This document shows positions 38,689 through 48,647 of a stretch of 64,000 bases of DNA, one piece after another (position 1 is the first letter of the stretch; the number at the start of each line of letters is the position of its first letter). A model generated the notes under the pieces. It was given only the letters and a program-made list of their open reading frames with translations. It had not been told where the DNA came from and did no database searches. Both the position numbers and the translations under genes were made by a program. The stretch is from Candidatus Obscuribacter sp. (GTDB lineage Bacteria; Cyanobacteriota; Vampirovibrionia; Obscuribacterales; Obscuribacteraceae), in the NCBI GenBank assembly GCA_016718315.1, contig JADKDV010000012.1, forward strand, positions 1 through 64,000, written 5' to 3'.

Positions 38689-41178
38689 TTACTTACCGCG
38701 TTGCAGTCCATTGTCGACGTTAAGCGGATTGAGGTGCGGATTGCCATAGTTGGCTCGGATGGTGGGATCAACCCTATCGGTCAGCTCATTAAACTGTTGT
38801 CTGAGCTGCTGCAAATCTGGGTTATTGGGGTCACCAAAGCGCTCAGCCATCATAATGGCGCCCTGGGCACCGTTAAAGCTCTTACGTCTATTGCCTGGCA
38901 AAAGATCGATAGGATTGTTAGCGGCGTTATATAAAAGGTCTTTTGCTCCAGTGCCATCATCACCATGATCCAGTTTGTTTTTAGCCATAGCTAGATAGGC
39001 TACAGCCTGATCACGGTATAGTTTTGCCAACATTTGCTGACAATCAACTTTCTCGGCATTAGCTAGTTCTGCCATTCTGGTATTACCGTCTGTTGTGAAT
39101 TTATCGCCAAGGTCACGCGCCTTCTTGCCCTTTTCGGCATATTGCAAGACCATGCGATCTGATTCAAAAACAATCGATTTTAATATCTTTTCGGTATCTG
39201 CACCGGCATATTTAGCCAGATCTTTGACCGCGCCAGGGATATCATGCTTACCTTCAAATATTTCGGTGAGCTTCTTACGCGTTTCAGCATTGTAATCTTT
39301 GAGTGCTTTCAGCTCTTCTTCTTTAGGCTGTGTACCTTCCACAAGTGCTGGCGGATGTGAGCTATCTTTGTTGTATTCGATAATGCCTCGGGTGAATTCG
39401 TGGGCACCATTTATTGAAGTGGTAGAACGAATATAAAGATCTGCTGCCCGACCATTCAAGTCCAAGTTATAGCCAGGCAAGATGTAGTTAAAAGTGTGGT
39501 TTTCGAGAACCTGAGTGCCCTTGCCCACTTCAGCATCACCCATAGAACGGCGCATCACACCGTCCTGTCGATAAGCCAGGAGCTTTTGCTCTTGAGTCAT
39601 TTGAGGACTGCCATCAGGTTTTTTGAGATTCCAGGCAGCTCTCATCTGAGCATCACTGGCCATAACCAGACGCATTAGATAATCGGTCTTTTTACCGAGA
39701 TCTGTATAACTATTGGTCATGCGATCAAGCGAACTGGCAGAACGCTCTCTAGCATCGACAACAGTGCGCTCCTTGGTGTCATAATAAGTATCTTTAAAAC
39801 CGGTGGTATTATCCCCAATGGCATGAATACCCTTGGCTAAACCAACGCCAAGGCCAACAACGCCCAATCTAAGCGGTGCACTGGGTATACGCGAAGCCAG
39901 CGCGATAGAAGTACCGAGCAAACCAGCATCCACCCAGTCAGTGTTACCGGTGGGAGCATTCCAGGCTTCAGGAGCGGCACCAAAAACTTTATCCACAGCG
40001 CGAGATGCAACTAGCGAACCAGCCAGTGCAACCCCTTTGCCCATTGTAGTTTTGGAAGCAACAAGAGCCATCGGTCCAAGCAACTGTTCAGTGTTCCAGG
40101 ATTCTTGTGCCTTACCACCAGTTGCTTCGTTTAGGGAGCGGTCAGCCAGGATAGCACCATAAGACATTGCCGCACCAAACAATCCCGTGCGCATCGAAGA
40201 TGCAACACCCATTGGCTCTGCAATCTTACGACCAGCAATAGCCTGGGCACGAGAGGTCTCGGCTGCAGAAAATCTTACCAGTTCATCTGCTTCTGTCTTA
40301 CTCCAGAGTCCGTTAATCTCAGCAGCAGCAACTGTTTGCGAAGACAGTGGATTGCGCAAAGTCTGCAAACGTTGGGACGCCTTGAGTTTAGCTTCTTCCT
40401 CGACAGCCTCTTTAAGAGCCGCTTCGGCTTCCATGATACGAGTCTGTCTCAAGGCCATAGCTTCGGCTTGCTCGGAGCCAGCCTTGATTGGTACAAGATC
40501 GCCAGTACCGTTTACATGAGTCTGCCAGGCACGAGCTGGCGCATCAGCCATTTTGGCAAGATTGCGCTTAAATGCGTTCTCGCTCTCAAGGTAAGGCGCT
40601 GTGGCAATCACTGTACGGTTGGCGGCAGCTGTCAGACCACGCTCATAAACTGGTGACATGGCACCGCCAGCCATAGCGGCAAGTGTGGCTCCAGCTGTGT
40701 GCTGGAAACCACCAGCAGTCATAAAATCAGGGTCGCGAAAAGGATCATGCGCCAGTCCGCGCTTAGCAATTACTTGTTGAATAGCTTTGTGTGTAATCTC
40801 AAGGGCATTTAAGTCCTTGGACTGAGCAGCAGCGGCACTTGTAGGAGTGGAATAGCGTTGATTTGGGTCACGCTCATATTGCTGGTGAGTCTGACGGAAG
40901 TCTGGCGTGACGGGCTGCTGTGTGCGGTCCAGACGCTGACCATCAGGGGTACGATCAGTGCCATATGTAGCCCGACCCGGTGGCTTTGGCGCACCTGGCT
41001 GGTCTTTGGCCTTAAAAGGATCCAGAGAAGGGGATTTTTGCCCAGGTTCGAGGGCTAAAGGAGCAACATTTGGTGGACGCTGTCCATCTTGAGCCGCTTG
41101 GATTAAGGTTAAAGCAGAATCACCAGGCTTTGTTTGATCCTTGTCTTTTTCTGGTTTAACAGGCTGGTCGCCACTCAT
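38689..41178 (-). CDS. very large hypothetical protein, 829 residues
   Basis: Start ATG at 41178, chosen because GGAGGA lies 5 bases upstream (gaaccggaggaactct). The first about 130 residues are Pro/Gln/Lys-rich and probably disordered. A middle region (about 150-410) has hydrophobic Gly/Ala-rich stretches (AAMAGGAMSPVYERG, GLGVGLAKGIHAIGDN) that could be membrane-associated or bury inside a helical bundle. The C-terminal third is helical and charged. No family is recognised. There is no signal peptide. Alone on its transcript; the upstream region (41179-41468) is shared with the divergent TPR gene. Confidence 0.6.
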   Translation of the reverse strand: MSGDQPVKPEKDKDQTKPGDSALTLIQAAQDGQRPPNVAPLALEPGQKSPSLDPFKAKDQPGAPKPPGRATYGTDRTPDGQRLDRTQQPVTPDFRQTHQQYERDPNQRYSTPTSAAAAQSKDLNALEITHKAIQQVIAKRGLAHDPFRDPDFMTAGGFQHTAGATLAAMAGGAMSPVYERGLTAAANRTVIATAPYLESENAFKRNLAKMADAPARAWQTHVNGTGDLVPIKAGSEQAEAMALRQTRIMEAEAALKEAVEEEAKLKASQRLQTLRNPLSSQTVAAAEINGLWSKTEADELVRFSAAETSRAQAIAGRKIAEPMGVASSMRTGLFGAAMSYGAILADRSLNEATGGKAQESWNTEQLLGPMALVASKTTMGKGVALAGSLVASRAVDKVFGAAPEAWNAPTGNTDWVDAGLLGTSIALASRIPSAPLRLGVVGLGVGLAKGIHAIGDNTTGFKDTYYDTKERTVVDARERSASSLDRMTNSYTDLGKKTDYLMRLVMASDAQMRAAWNLKKPDGSPQMTQEQKLLAYRQDGVMRRSMGDAEVGKGTQVLENHTFNYILPGYNLDLNGRAADLYIRSTTSINGAHEFTRGIIEYNKDSSHPPALVEGTQPKEEELKALKDYNAETRKKLTEIFEGKHDIPGAVKDLAKYAGADTEKILKSIVFESDRMVLQYAEKGKKARDLGDKFTTDGNTRMAELANAEKVDCQQMLAKLYRDQAVAYLAMAKNKLDHGDDGTGAKDLLYNAANNPIDLLPGNRRKSFNGAQGAIMMAERFGDPNNPDLQQLRQQFNELTDRVDPTIRANYGNPHLNPLNVDNGLQRGK

Positions 41179-41468
41179 AGAGTTCCTCCGGTTCAAGAAA
41201 AATGCAGCCTAGAGTACAAACTCTATATGCCACCTTCGCACATATCCATATTAGACAGATTTCAGCGATTGGTAAATGCGTAGAATTCCCACCTTAGACG
41301 CTTTTTGACGGCGAATTTATCTTTCGCTTACTTTTTGACTCGGCCATGACACAGTTTGCATGCTTTTGGCATTATTAGAGGCATTTAGTCTATTTTTTAA
41401 CCACTAAGCCCTTTAGCTCGTGGGTTGAATGGGAATGTGGCTAATAAGTGTTGGCAGGCAAGGCATAA

Positions 41469-42296
41469 ATGGATTCAGATCGGGAATGGTCATTAGCGTT
41501 TGAAAACGGCCAGCAGCTTTTACGCGCTGGTCGCAAAACTGAAGGCGAACGCCTGGTGCTAGATTTGATTGCCAGGGCTGAGCAGTTTCCGCCCAATGAT
41601 AATCGTCTCGTGGTCAGCATGGAATGTCTGGCTGAGCACTACTTCTGCCTAAATGCATTTGCCAAGGCCGAACCACTGGTCAAAAGAATCATTCAAAGGC
41701 TGCAAGCCACTCTAGGCCCAGAGCATCAGGATTTAGGCAACTCAATCAACAATCTGGGGCTCTTGTATCACCGCCAGAAAAAGTACTTTATGGCCGAAAC
41801 TGAGTACCAAAAGGCATTAACCATACTCGGCAAAACACTTGGCTCGGCCCATGTGCAAACAGCAAACACAGTGGCTAACTATGCCAAGCTCCTAAGAGAA
41901 ACACACAGACACCAGGCTGCGCAAAAATTGGAAGCAGAAAACTGCCCGGAACAGGGTAACTGGACCAAATCAGGGGTTTACAAAGCCTATAACCCACCGA
42001 CCAGACAAGCCAGTCCACAAAGACGTACCAGAGACAGTTATCAAGCTCATCCAATAGTTGTTGGACCCTTGACTGGGACATTGGCCACCCAGCTTGCCAA
42101 TCAGGCAATGGACGGTGAACTGGTTACTTTGCAAGACATTGCCATACCCGAGCAAATAAAGGCGCAAGATAAACCAGAAATACCGAACAAAGCTATCCCG
42201 GACGGCAACAAACCAGCCAATCAAAGCCCCGAAAGCGCTATAAACAGGCAAGGAGAAGGTTTGATGCGTATTCTCAGAGACCGCAGGGCTAACTAA
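41469..42296 (+). CDS. TPR (Kinesin-light-chain type) protein
   Basis: 275 residues. The first 150 contain TPR_12-type repeats, as in NNLGLLYHRQKKYFMAETEY and VANYAKLLRETHRHQAAQKL, which match kinesin-light-chain-like and NB-ARC-associated TPRs. The C-terminal 110 residues are Pro/Gln-rich and probably disordered. No signal peptide. The 3' end overlaps the convergent dcd gene by 4 bases. The role is a protein-binding scaffold in the cytoplasm; partners are unknown. Confidence 0.72.
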   Translation: MDSDREWSLAFENGQQLLRAGRKTEGERLVLDLIARAEQFPPNDNRLVVSMECLAEHYFCLNAFAKAEPLVKRIIQRLQATLGPEHQDLGNSINNLGLLYHRQKKYFMAETEYQKALTILGKTLGSAHVQTANTVANYAKLLRETHRHQAAQKLEAENCPEQGNWTKSGVYKAYNPPTRQASPQRRTRDSYQAHPIVVGPLTGTLATQLANQAMDGELVTLQDIAIPEQIKAQDKPEIPNKAIPDGNKPANQSPESAINRQGEGLMRILRDRRAN

Positions 42297-42862
42297 ACGC
42301 TGGTCTTATTGAGATAGTATTTGCTGTGGGCAGCGGCCTTCTGTCCGTTATATTTGGCGCCTGGCTTTTTGTGATAAGGCAGGTCACACATGGCTGTGCG
42401 AGTAAACACCATCTGTCCAATGCTCATTCCCGCATGGAGACGCACAGGGCGATTGCCGACATTGAGTATCTCAAGGGTAATTTGAGCTGGTGGGTGACTA
42501 AAGCCAGCGTCGATAAAACCGGCTGTAACATGCACCATCACTCCCAGTCTGGCCAAGCTGGACTTGCCTGTTAACTGCCCGACAATATCATCCGGCAAAC
42601 AAATAGCTTCAAGCGTGGCACCCAGTATGAATTCGTAGGGATTGAGCACGATTGACTCTTCTTGCACTTGCACAATGCCCGAATCGACTGACTCACCTGT
42701 AAATGGGTCAATAATCTCATCTGACTCTTCATGCCAGCTAAATTTATCCGATAGCCTTACGTCATAAGAGTTTGGCTGAATCAAGCGATCTTCGTAGGGA
42801 TCAAGAATTAAACGACCAGAAGCGATTTCTTCTCTGATTTCGCGATCCACAAGTATGGACAT
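42293..42862 (-). CDS. dcd: dCTP deaminase
   Basis: 189 residues, the normal length. It deaminates dCTP to dUTP for thymidylate synthesis. The trimeric dUTPase-like fold is visible: GKSSLARLGVMVHVTAGFID, with the active-site Ser-Ser-x-Ala-Arg, then SHPPAQITLEILN, with the catalytic Glu. The TAGFIDAGF version, with Ala-Gly after the Asp, resembles the bifunctional dCTP deaminase/dUTPase of methanogens more than the E. coli type (TAxRIDPGW). That would give dUMP directly; it is a suggestion from motif shape. It is followed upstream on the same strand by nrdJ, which supports a joint deoxynucleotide-supply role. Confidence 0.92.
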   Translation of the reverse strand: MSILVDREIREEIASGRLILDPYEDRLIQPNSYDVRLSDKFSWHEESDEIIDPFTGESVDSGIVQVQEESIVLNPYEFILGATLEAICLPDDIVGQLTGKSSLARLGVMVHVTAGFIDAGFSHPPAQITLEILNVGNRPVRLHAGMSIGQMVFTRTAMCDLPYHKKPGAKYNGQKAAAHSKYYLNKTSV

Positions 42863-42896
42863 GGCAGCTCCAGGCTATAAAGCAGTGCATAGGGTA

Positions 42897-44969
42897 TCAG
42901 CACTTAGTATAACCGCAGCTACTGCACAATCTGCATGCTTCGTATTTGAGGAAACTCTCAGATAAGGCGCCACATTGAGGACAGGAGTCTACCGATGCAT
43001 ATACAGATGGCTTAGAGCGGCTGTTAGATCCACCAGTAGCAGGCAATAGCGAAACAGAGAAGCTGCCCACAGGTGCCAAAGCAGATTGCACGTTAGTGGC
43101 AGAGCGCTTGCGGTCGCCACAAACCGGGGGACTAGTCACAGTCCCCGGAAGGCCAGCAGAACCGATCTTTTTTAGCAGGTCCTCGGCTAAGGTTGATTTG
43201 CTCAAAGAGAGCGGATCGGTGCTGCGAATATTGAGAACTTGAGAACGCCTTGAAGTATCCCGGTAAACGGTAATCCCCTTAAGCCCCTGCTCCCAGGCTG
43301 AAAGATAAGCCTGCCGCACTTGCTCAACGGTGGCTGAGGCAGGGAAATTGATAGTTTTAGAAACGGCATTGTCGGTATGACGCTGAAAAGCGGCTTGCAT
43401 ACGCACATGCCAGGTGTAGTCGATATCATGAGCAGAGACAAAAAGACGCTTAATGTCATCAGGCACACCATCAATGTGCTTGACCGAGCCAGCATGGGCT
43501 ATTTGTGCCATCAACTCTTCACTATAAAAGCCTCTTTGCCGGGCCATCTCAGCAAATAATGGATTGACTTCGATAAGCTCTGTGCCGCCCATCACTCGAC
43601 GCACAAAAGAGACTGCAAAAAGCGGCTCGATACCAGATGTAGTACCAGCGATAATAGAAATAGTACCGGTAGGAGCAATTGTAGTGACAGTGGCATTGCG
43701 GCGCTTGATGCCTTTGTCAGCCCAGGTAGTATAGGGCCAGTTGGGAAAAACACCGCGCTCCTCAGCTAGCTGCATCGAAGCCCGGGCCGCTGTCTCATCA
43801 ATGAAGGTCATCAGGCGCTCACCATGAGTCAGAGCCTGCTCACTATCATAAGCAATGCCAAGTCTGATCAAAGCCTCGGCAAAACCCATCAGCCCCAGAC
43901 CAATACGGCGATTATTGAGAGTAGCAGAGCGAATAAAGTCAAAGGGATAGCAATTGGCATCAATCACATCATCGAGAAAGCGGACACATAGCTCAACACA
44001 GTCAGCCAGCGCTGGATAGTCAAAGTCGCTCTGGTCTGGCAAAATAAATTGAGCCACATTTATTGAGCCCAGATTGCAGGCATCACCTGGACCAAGAGGC
44101 TGCTCACCGCAAGGATTAGTGGCTTCGATGTCTTCGGTGCCGGAGATTACAACGCCCAGAGCGTCGTAACTCAATTTAACGGGATCTGATTGATTGATAC
44201 GGTCAATAAATACAACACCAGGCTCTCCAGTATCGTGAGCATTGTGCACAATCGTCTCAAATAACTGCCTGGCATCAATAGACCTGACCACTTGCTTTGT
44301 CTCAGATTGCAGACTGGATGGATGCACCAGATCAAACTGGGCGCCGTCTTTGACCGCTTGCATAAAGTCATCAGTGACAGCCACTGATATATTGAAGTTA
44401 TTGAGTTTACCTGTATCACGCTTACAAGATATGAATTGCTCAATATCTGGATGGTCCACCCGGAGCATGCCCATATTGGCACCACGCCTGGTACCACCCT
44501 GACGAATAGCCTCAGTGGCTGCGTCATAGACAGTCATAAAACTTACCGGTCCAGATGCCACTCCAGTGGAGCTAGCTACTCTATCGTTAGCGGGTCTAAT
44601 GCGCGAAAAAGAAAACCCTGTACCACCGCCAGTCTTATGAATAAGCGCAGCGTTTTTGCAGGTCTCGAAGATACCCTCTAAATTGTCTGGCACAGGCAAA
44701 ACAAAACAGGCTGAAAGCTGTCCGCGTTCTTTGCCAGCGTTCATGAGAGTGGGTGAATTGGGCATAAACTGACGATTAAGCATGAGCGCTTTGAACTTAT
44801 CTTGAAAGCGCATAACTTGGCTATCGCTAGCGCCAAAGTGTTGCTCACTACTGGCCACAGCACGAGCCACACGCTCAAACAATGAAGAGACGTCTTCAAT
44901 TAGTTTTCCTGCCTCATCTCTAAGGAAGTATCTTTTTTCTAGTACTTTCAGGGCGTTGTCAGAAAACAT
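42897..44969 (-). CDS. nrdJ: vitamin-B12-dependent (class II) ribonucleoside-diphosphate reductase
   Basis: 690 residues, a single-chain class II enzyme that uses adenosylcobalamin to make the radical and does not need oxygen. The active-site finger loop NPCGEQPLGPGDACNLGS holds the Asn-Cys-Glu triad and the second redox Cys; LSACFVLPVPD holds the first. APTGTISIIAGTTSGIEPLF is the conserved phosphate-binding part. The C-terminal zinc ribbon, with three CxxC-type pairs (CPQCGALSE ... CRLCSSCGYTKC), carries the reducing cysteines. dcd follows on the same strand 34 bases away, so the two form a deoxynucleotide operon. No clear cobalamin riboswitch is seen in the 217 bases upstream. Confidence 0.94.
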   Translation of the reverse strand: MFSDNALKVLEKRYFLRDEAGKLIEDVSSLFERVARAVASSEQHFGASDSQVMRFQDKFKALMLNRQFMPNSPTLMNAGKERGQLSACFVLPVPDNLEGIFETCKNAALIHKTGGGTGFSFSRIRPANDRVASSTGVASGPVSFMTVYDAATEAIRQGGTRRGANMGMLRVDHPDIEQFISCKRDTGKLNNFNISVAVTDDFMQAVKDGAQFDLVHPSSLQSETKQVVRSIDARQLFETIVHNAHDTGEPGVVFIDRINQSDPVKLSYDALGVVISGTEDIEATNPCGEQPLGPGDACNLGSINVAQFILPDQSDFDYPALADCVELCVRFLDDVIDANCYPFDFIRSATLNNRRIGLGLMGFAEALIRLGIAYDSEQALTHGERLMTFIDETAARASMQLAEERGVFPNWPYTTWADKGIKRRNATVTTIAPTGTISIIAGTTSGIEPLFAVSFVRRVMGGTELIEVNPLFAEMARQRGFYSEELMAQIAHAGSVKHIDGVPDDIKRLFVSAHDIDYTWHVRMQAAFQRHTDNAVSKTINFPASATVEQVRQAYLSAWEQGLKGITVYRDTSRRSQVLNIRSTDPLSLSKSTLAEDLLKKIGSAGLPGTVTSPPVCGDRKRSATNVQSALAPVGSFSVSLLPATGGSNSRSKPSVYASVDSCPQCGALSESFLKYEACRLCSSCGYTKC

Positions 44970-45186
44970 TCAGACCTCCAGCTATTTCAATCTTATCAAG
45001 AAGGTGCAGAAGAACACACACCACTAAAGATGAGTACGAATCATCCTATGTGCCGCTGACAAAGCAATTAAGAAGAAGGTTTACGCCCAAAGAGGCATCC
45101 ACCGCAATACAAGCAGCGCACATAACCGAGCAAATTTTGAATTATAGAAAAACTATACTACATTTGTATGGCATAGTCCAGTCGAA

Positions 45187-46635
45187 TTAATCTAAAGTCC
45201 AGGTTGAGGCAGCTGGAGCTGGACAGGTCCTGTCTATCTTTTTAGCCAGTAGCTCCTTGAGCTTGCTCACGGTGGCATCAACTTGAGCCGGTGTAACTAG
45301 ATAATCGTCTGCCCCACTCTGAATAACAGATTCACTCTTATCTTGACTGTCGATTAGCATCAAAACTTTTGCCTCACGCCATTGCGGATGACTGCGAATC
45401 ATCTTGCAAGCCTCCAGACCATTTAAACCAGGCAAACGGGCTTCGATAATCAGTAACTCCGGTCTATACTCCTCAATCAAGTTAAAAGCACTGAGGGCAT
45501 TGTTGGCGTCTAGCAACTGATATAGAGCCGGCTGCTCAAACTGATCACTAATTATTGTGCGAATAGCCTGACCCCCTGGCGAGTCAGAAGCCGCCACCAG
45601 AGCGATACGTCGCACAGTAAGAGGCGCAGATGCTAGACCATCCATAGAGAGCTCACTCCCTTTTACCTTTGCTAGCAGTTGTGATGGCAAACCATCCTGG
45701 TCCAAACTGGCAGGTGCGCTCGAAGTATCGCTTTGAGCCACTGTATCCGGTGGCAAAGCCGCTATTAGTGCAGCACTGATCTGCTGCAGCAGCTCCACAT
45801 AACCAAGATATTCAGCAAGTGCCTGGTCGTCTGGACCGCTCTGTCCAGTAGTGACCAGATCTAATTTTCTCTCTATAAGATTGGCTACCACGCCAAGCTC
45901 TATAAATCCAAAAGAACTACCGGTACCATTAATTTGATGCACGGCATTGAGGATCTCGGAGAGACAGACTTGCACAGCCGAAGCGTCGCCAGCAAGAGTT
46001 TTGTCCCGGCTCAAAGTTTTGAGAGCTATTTGAATTTGATTGAGTGTCTCAGGAATTTCGCGAATATATTCACAGGCCAGCCTTGAAATCAAAGCCATGG
46101 TTTCTAGATCTTGAGCCTGACCAGGCTGACTACGCTGCCGGCGACCGGTCAGGGCACCGCTACTACCAATCCCACCAAAGCACTTAAGGTATGAACTGCT
46201 ATTACTAGAATCATTGTCAGCACATAGACGTCTGGCTACTATTGGTAAAGATTGGCATTTATCGCTTCGAGAGACAATCTTATCCACTAAAAATATTGGT
46301 TGTAATTGCTGGCAAAGAGCACTGCTATAAGCAGATGCCGAGATATAAACAATTGGTATCGACAGGTTAAGTAAGCGCAGCTCACGGATCAAAAGCAATA
46401 CATTAATAGCAGGCAGAGACTGGTCCACTATAAGCAGTCCGGCATTAGCAATAACGATCTCGTCACTGCCAATCTGATCAAGCAGAGGCAACACCTCAAA
46501 GTCAGGTGGCAATAAACTTGTCCTCACCTGCCTATATAGCTCTGACTCGGCAGTAAGCACAAGGACTCTCAATGAAGGCGCGATTGTACCTGCATCTCTG
46601 CTTAATCCGGATGCACAATCAAGTTCCTGCGACAT
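45187..46635 (-). CDS. hybrid phosphorelay protein: REC-like, HPt, REC-like
   Basis: 482 residues from the ATG at 46635 (AGGAGG seven bases upstream). The first REC-like domain (residues about 20-125) keeps the phospho-acceptor Asp in LLIVDQSLP but lacks the usual Asp pair at its start (LRVLVLTAES). A middle helical HPt-like domain has AVHQINGTGSSFGF, with the transferable His in place. The last REC-like domain (about 350-470) has LLIIEARLPGLNG, with Glu where the acceptor Asp should be, and lacks the acidic pair and the Lys. This suggests signal relay with fixed or pseudo-receivers. It lies next to two further phosphorelay genes on the plus strand, divergently arranged. No membrane segment. 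Confidence 0.75.
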   Translation of the reverse strand: MSQELDCASGLSRDAGTIAPSLRVLVLTAESELYRQVRTSLLPPDFEVLPLLDQIGSDEIVIANAGLLIVDQSLPAINVLLLIRELRLLNLSIPIVYISASAYSSALCQQLQPIFLVDKIVSRSDKCQSLPIVARRLCADNDSSNSSSYLKCFGGIGSSGALTGRRQRSQPGQAQDLETMALISRLACEYIREIPETLNQIQIALKTLSRDKTLAGDASAVQVCLSEILNAVHQINGTGSSFGFIELGVVANLIERKLDLVTTGQSGPDDQALAEYLGYVELLQQISAALIAALPPDTVAQSDTSSAPASLDQDGLPSQLLAKVKGSELSMDGLASAPLTVRRIALVAASDSPGGQAIRTIISDQFEQPALYQLLDANNALSAFNLIEEYRPELLIIEARLPGLNGLEACKMIRSHPQWREAKVLMLIDSQDKSESVIQSGADDYLVTPAQVDATVSKLKELLAKKIDRTCPAPAASTWTLD

Positions 46636-46810
46636 AGCCACCCTCCTGCTTTTATTGTATCCAATGCAGCTAGACTGACAATCACCAGTAAGGTTGAGAG
46701 TGTCGCTTTAAATTAGGTAAAGAATAATTATTGCCTCATCCTAGCGGGGGATACAAAAATGCCTATTTTGTTGAATCATGGAAAGGTAGGGCGCTTTTGT
46801 CAGGTGATTG

Positions 46811-47188
46811 ATGCAAATCGAGAGAATAATGCTCATAGATGATGATGCCTCTATTCGCAAAATTGCGGCAGTCACTCTTGAGCGCGTCGGCAAGTGGCAA
46901 GTCAAAACAGCAGATGGGGGATTGAGCGGTTTGGCTATGGCGTCCGAATTTAAGCCCGATGTGATTTTGCTCGATGTGATGATGCCCGGCATGGATGGAC
47001 CAGCCACCTATAAACTGCTAAAAGAAGATCCAGCAGTAACTAACACTCCAGTAATTTTTATGACAGCAAAAGTACAGGGACAAGAACTAGAAAGTTATAG
47101 CCAGCTTGGTGTGCAAGGTGTTATTTCTAAGCCCTTTAATCCGCTCACTCTACCTGCAGAAATAGAAGCTCTGGTCAATGGTGGATAG
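46811..47188 (+). CDS. single-domain response regulator
   Basis: 125 residues, a CheY-like receiver only. All key residues are in place: acidic pair IDDD at the start (MLIDDDASIR), acceptor Asp in ILLDVMMPGMDG, Thr in IFMTAK and Lys in ISKPFNP. It can therefore be phosphorylated and passes the signal by protein contact, since it has no output domain. The ATG at 46811 is used; a TTG one codon earlier is in frame. The sensor kinase at 47262 follows and is the likely partner. Confidence 0.92.
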   Translation: MQIERIMLIDDDASIRKIAAVTLERVGKWQVKTADGGLSGLAMASEFKPDVILLDVMMPGMDGPATYKLLKEDPAVTNTPVIFMTAKVQGQELESYSQLGVQGVISKPFNPLTLPAEIEALVNGG

Positions 47189-47261
47189 TCAAATTGGCAG
47201 GTAAGCAGCATGATATAGCTCGGTCATTATTGTCAGATACTTCTATTATGGTCAGTACAAA

Positions 47262-48377
47262 GTGAAGAACTCATTTAGAGTTTTGATGATTGAAGACGAT
47301 GGACACTACCGCAAGTTTGTCCACGAGCTATTGTCAAAACAAACAGATCCCAGCTTTATTCTCACTTACGCCTCTTCGATAGAAGAGGCTCAGGCTAATC
47401 TGGAGCAAAGTCAAACCAATGTCATTTTGCTTGATCTCAATTTGCCGCAAAGCAAGGGACTGACAACACTGTCTAAGGTGCAGGAAATAGCACCGCAATG
47501 TCCAATTATTGTCTTGACCGGTAGTGATAACGAAGATCTGGGTTTACAGGCAGTCTCCATGGGTGCTCATGAATATCTAGTCAAACAACATATCAGCAAA
47601 GATTCACTGGTACGTTGTATTCGCTATTCAATCGAGAGACACCGTGTTGATCAACAGCGCATGCGCATGGCTGCTATCCAGGATTTTACAGCCATGCTAG
47701 CCCATGACCTCAAAGTACCGATGCTCGGAGCCGAAAAAGTATTAGAAGCACTGTTAGCCAAACAACTAGGTGAATTGACCGAGACCCAGGAGCAAGTCAT
47801 CAATTCACTGCGTGATGCCAATAAAAACCAGCTCAGACTGGTACAAAAACTACTAGAAATTTATCGCTACGAATCAGGCGAATCAAGTCTCGACTTAAGA
47901 GAAGTAGACGCCGCCGCAATACTTAATGATTGTGTAAGCGAAATCGGCGCAAGTAAGAAAGTGCCTATTGCAGTAAAAATACAAGCAGAGTGCACGAATA
48001 CAGTGACAAAGGGTGATGAACAAGCACTGCGTCAATTATTTATCAACCTGCTCGACAATGCCATTAAATACGGTGACAACACAAAGAGCGTAAATGTCAT
48101 TCTGCAAAACAAAAAAGACAGTCTCAATATTCACATTCAAAATTTTGGCGTGCCACTACCAAGTGGCATACAACATATTATTTTTCACAAGTTTTGGCAG
48201 GGCATCCCGGGCAAAACGTATGTAGCAAATACCGGTCTGGGTCTGTATCTCTGCCATCGCATTGCACATCTGCACAGAGGCAATCTGAGCTGTAAAAGCA
48301 CAAAAGAAGAAGGCACGATTATGACAATCCGACTCCCTCTTGTACCGGTCAACCAACTGGCTGAATCAAAAAAATAG
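47262..48377 (+). CDS. receiver-histidine kinase hybrid (REC-HisKA-HATPase)
   Basis: 371 residues from GTG at 47262. An N-terminal receiver domain with Asp58 (VILLDLNLPQSKG) and an acidic pair (MIEDDGHYRK) is followed by a HisKA domain with the phospho-accepting His148 in MLAHDLKVPMLG. The HATPase domain has an N box (INLLDNAIKYG), but its G boxes are shortened (TGLGLYLCHRIA is present). This is the only fully equipped kinase of the cluster and may drive the neighbouring receivers. No membrane helix is present, so the signal is probably cytoplasmic or passed by another protein. Confidence 0.88.
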   Translation: MKNSFRVLMIEDDGHYRKFVHELLSKQTDPSFILTYASSIEEAQANLEQSQTNVILLDLNLPQSKGLTTLSKVQEIAPQCPIIVLTGSDNEDLGLQAVSMGAHEYLVKQHISKDSLVRCIRYSIERHRVDQQRMRMAAIQDFTAMLAHDLKVPMLGAEKVLEALLAKQLGELTETQEQVINSLRDANKNQLRLVQKLLEIYRYESGESSLDLREVDAAAILNDCVSEIGASKKVPIAVKIQAECTNTVTKGDEQALRQLFINLLDNAIKYGDNTKSVNVILQNKKDSLNIHIQNFGVPLPSGIQHIIFHKFWQGIPGKTYVANTGLGLYLCHRIAHLHRGNLSCKSTKEEGTIMTIRLPLVPVNQLAESKK

Positions 48378-48647
48378 AAGTACTATTTTTTGCCTTAAAA
48401 CCGAATTCTACAGAGCAGCAAAAGCCACCATATACAATACCAGTCAACAATCAGTGGACAACAAAAAACATTCTATTTTTAGCGTAGCCTTAGAATTAGA
48501 CCGAATCGGGCTAAACCACTAGGCGCTAAACCTTCAATATGAGACAATCGAACTATTAGGGCGAACATTGCTCATAATGGTCAATCATTGCAGTTGTCCT
48601 GCAATAAGGTATCCCAAAATCAAAGGCTTCGCCAAGGTAGGTACAAC

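Noticed and set aside
44970..45186. Cobalamin riboswitch upstream of the B12-dependent nrdJ
   Set aside because: No B12-box-like sequence or matching fold could be recognised in the 217 bases.
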